5,780 nucleotides of DNA from Desulfurellaceae bacterium (lineage in GTDB: Bacteria > Campylobacterota_A > Desulfurellia > JAGGSF01): the NCBI GenBank assembly GCA_023128455.1, contig JAGMDW010000033.1, positions 1-5,780 on the forward strand, in the 5' to 3' direction. This document shows, piece after piece, positions 4,252 through 5,780 of this stretch. The position numbers were made by a program, and so were the translations under genes. Every line of letters begins with the position of its first letter. Positions within the stretch are counted from its first letter, which is position 1. The notes under the pieces were generated by a model. The model saw only the letters and a list, made by a program, of their open reading frames with translations, was not told where the DNA came from and did no database searches.

Positions 4252-5409
4252 ATGGAATTAGAAAAAAGAGTAAAAATATTAGCTCAAAAACTAACAGAAA
4301 AAGATATAGACTTCGCTCTTGTTTTACAAAATGTAGATCTTTTTTACTTTGCTGGTAGTATATGCGACGGAACATTACTCATATCAAAAAACGAAGATGT
4401 TCTATACTTTACAAGGAGAGGAGAAGAAAGGGTAAAACAAGAATCTCCATGGGAGCTAATAAAAATAAAAGGCTTTCATGACATAAAAGAAATAATACAA
4501 AGTAAAAAGATGCCTTCTTCCTGCATAGGCTTAGAATTTGATGTTTTACCACACAAATTCTTCATGCATATTCAAAAGCTGTTTCCAAACTCCGAATTCA
4601 AAAATATAGGTGATGATATACGCTGGCAGAGAAGAATCAAAAGCACCTATGAATTAAAGATGATAAGAGAAAGTGCCTCACTCTGTGACAAAGTTATGAA
4701 TATAGCAAAAGATATTATGAAACCAGGCAAAAGAGAAATAGATATAGCGGCTGAAATAGAAATGAAAATTAGAAAACAAGGAAATATGCCCTTCCACCGT
4801 ATGCGTGGATTTAGCGGCGAGGCTATTGGACAGGTAGTAAGTGGATATTCAGCCGGATCTCCTTCTACACTGTTGGTGCCTATATCCGGCAAAGGTCTCT
4901 ATCCTGTATTTCCACAAGGACCATCCAGAAAAACTATTGAGGAAAACGAACCCATTATTGTAGACTATGTAACCACTCCCAATGGATATTATGGAGATGA
5001 AACACGTACATTCGTTATAGGCAAACTCTCTTCCAAAATGAAAGAAGCTTTAGACTTCTGCGTTTTCGTAATGAAGGATATGGAAAATGTGGCAAAAGCA
5101 GGAATAAAAGCAGTTGATCTGTATGAGCGCGGACGGGAATGGGCAAAAAAATATGGATTTGAAGAAAATTTCATGGGTATTAACAACAATCCTGTTCCTT
5201 TTATAGGACACGGAGTGGGATTAGAAATAGACGAACATCCATTTATTGCTCGAGGGATGGACTATCCATTAGAAAATGGAATGGTTTTTGCATTTGAACC
5301 CAAGGTGATATTTGAAGAAGGAGCGGTAGGAATAGAAAATACATATGTAGTAAACAATAGTGGAGTAGAAAGCTTGACTAAATTTAAAGAAACGATGGTT
5401 GAATTATAA
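4252..5409 (+). CDS. M24 family metallopeptidase (Xaa-Pro peptidase-like)
   Basis: Members of this family remove N-terminal residues from peptides, often before proline, using two metal ions. The 385 residues comprise a creatinase-like N-terminal domain (about 1-125) and the pita-bread catalytic domain (about 135-365). All five metal ligands are visible: Asp238 (IIVDYV), Asp249 (GDETRTF), His320 (GHGVGLEIDEHP), Glu349 (FAFEPKV) and Glu362 (GIENTYVV). The usual second histidine of the GHGxGLxxHE motif is Asp327 here. Together with the RMRGFSGEAIGQ (183-194) and PVFPQGPSRKTI (218-229) segments, this suggests a distinct subgroup rather than classical PepP or PepQ. No signal peptide is seen, so it should be cytoplasmic. 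The start ATG has no ribosome binding site but matches the domain start and lies at the predicted transcription start. The stop overlaps the J-domain gene by 1 nt (TAATG). Processing peptides imported by the neighbouring transporter is a guess. Confidence 0.9.
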   Translation: MELEKRVKILAQKLTEKDIDFALVLQNVDLFYFAGSICDGTLLISKNEDVLYFTRRGEERVKQESPWELIKIKGFHDIKEIIQSKKMPSSCIGLEFDVLPHKFFMHIQKLFPNSEFKNIGDDIRWQRRIKSTYELKMIRESASLCDKVMNIAKDIMKPGKREIDIAAEIEMKIRKQGNMPFHRMRGFSGEAIGQVVSGYSAGSPSTLLVPISGKGLYPVFPQGPSRKTIEENEPIIVDYVTTPNGYYGDETRTFVIGKLSSKMKEALDFCVFVMKDMENVAKAGIKAVDLYERGREWAKKYGFEENFMGINNNPVPFIGHGVGLEIDEHPFIARGMDYPLENGMVFAFEPKVIFEEGAVGIENTYVVNNSGVESLTKFKETMVEL

Positions 5410-5759
5410 TGTACGATTATTCATTTCAAGACGAACTCAAAAAAAGAGAGAGATTAAAAAAAAAGGCGTTTTCCATTCTCGGTTTAAGAAAAAGTGTATC
5501 AAAAAAAGATATTAGAAAACAATTTTTAAGTATAGCGAAAAAGCATCATCCGGATAAAGGCGGAGATGAAAAATCATTCAAGGAAATAATACTCGCGTAT
5601 AAAATTTTAACGGATGAAAACATGAATATAGATGGTATAGAGTTTAATATAGATAGAAAAGAAAAGGAAGAAGATGAACAAAAAGACGAAAAATATAAGA
5701 CAGAAAATGAATGGGGATATACTGCTTGGTGGATGGAAAAATTTTATAGTGACAAATAA
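5409..5759 (+). CDS. Small J-domain (DnaJ-like) protein
   Basis: J domains stimulate the ATPase of Hsp70 (DnaK) and direct it to clients. The 116-residue protein has a basic N-terminus (11-20), then a J domain at about 18-70: helix I AFSILGL, helix II KKDIRKQFLSIAKKH, the essential His-Pro-Asp at 47-49 (HHPDKGGDEKSF) and helix III FKEIILAYKIL (57-67). It lacks the Gly/Phe region, zinc fingers and C-terminal substrate domains of DnaJ, so it is a class C (type III) J protein. A lysine/glutamate-rich linker (82-100) leads to an aromatic tail, WGYTAWWMEKFY (102-113), which may be a client or partner contact. The ATG shares its A with the peptidase stop codon and has no ribosome binding site, so it is probably translated by coupling to the peptidase. 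No DnaK or GrpE gene is in the window. Confidence 0.88.
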   Translation: MYDYSFQDELKKRERLKKKAFSILGLRKSVSKKDIRKQFLSIAKKHHPDKGGDEKSFKEIILAYKILTDENMNIDGIEFNIDRKEKEEDEQKDEKYKTENEWGYTAWWMEKFYSDK

Positions 5760-5762
5760 AAT

Positions 5763-5780
5763 ATGAAAGAATATGAAAAA
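5763..5780 (+). CDS. Possible start of a further gene (truncated by window end)
   Basis: An ATG 3 nt after the J-domain stop opens a frame reading MKEYEK to the edge. The close spacing fits the tightly packed operon, but there is no ribosome binding site, and another ATG in a different frame lies at 5773-5775. Too short to identify. Confidence 0.3.

Noticed and set aside
5374..5410. TTGACT and TATAAT before the J-domain gene as a promoter
   Set aside because: The spacing is 25 nt, far from the usual 16-18, and the TATAAT is formed by the stop/start overlap itself.

Overview
The window comes from an A+T-rich bacterium that favours AGA (Arg) and ATA (Ile) codons. It carries a short PilA-type pilin resembling the Geobacter PilA family, but the lineage cannot be fixed from sequence alone. 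Well-spaced Shine-Dalgarno sequences and -35/-10 promoters are bacterial. The dispersed repeats in the left third are of kinds found in many environmental and candidate-phylum genomes.

Left part, minus strand (1-1380). A 67-codon type IV pilin gene (108-311) ends at nearly the same mature length as Geobacter PilA, keeps all six of its aromatic positions and adds two more. It has a near-consensus sigma-54 promoter and a good ribosome binding site, but its start position holds ATC instead of ATG. Next is a gene-free stretch (312-708) with at least four small repeat or hairpin elements. Then comes a two-gene toxin-antitoxin module (DUF433 antitoxin upstream, DUF5615 PIN-like toxin downstream; 709-1290), whose promoter overlaps a repeated 10-bp box and a small palindrome.

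Divergent intergenic region (1291-1606). It holds the module's promoter, an 11-bp direct repeat at a 40-bp period, a 7-7-7 palindrome, and a strong promoter for the rightward operon that leaves a leader of only about 12 nt.

Right part, plus strand (1559-5780). The genes are tightly packed: purD and purE (overlap 4 nt), an orphan oligopeptide-type ABC ATPase (overlaps purE by 20 nt), an M24 Xaa-Pro-type metallopeptidase with its own promoter placed so that its mRNA should be leaderless, and a small J-domain protein (overlaps by 1 nt). A further gene may begin at the right edge. PurD and PurE perform two steps of de novo purine synthesis. The ABC ATPase and the M24 peptidase could both serve peptide uptake and breakdown, but that link is only inferred from adjacency. 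No wholly new system is evident. The most unusual items are the short aromatic pilin with its ATC start and sigma-54 promoter, the leaderless peptidase gene, and the variant active-site residues in PurE and the M24 protein.
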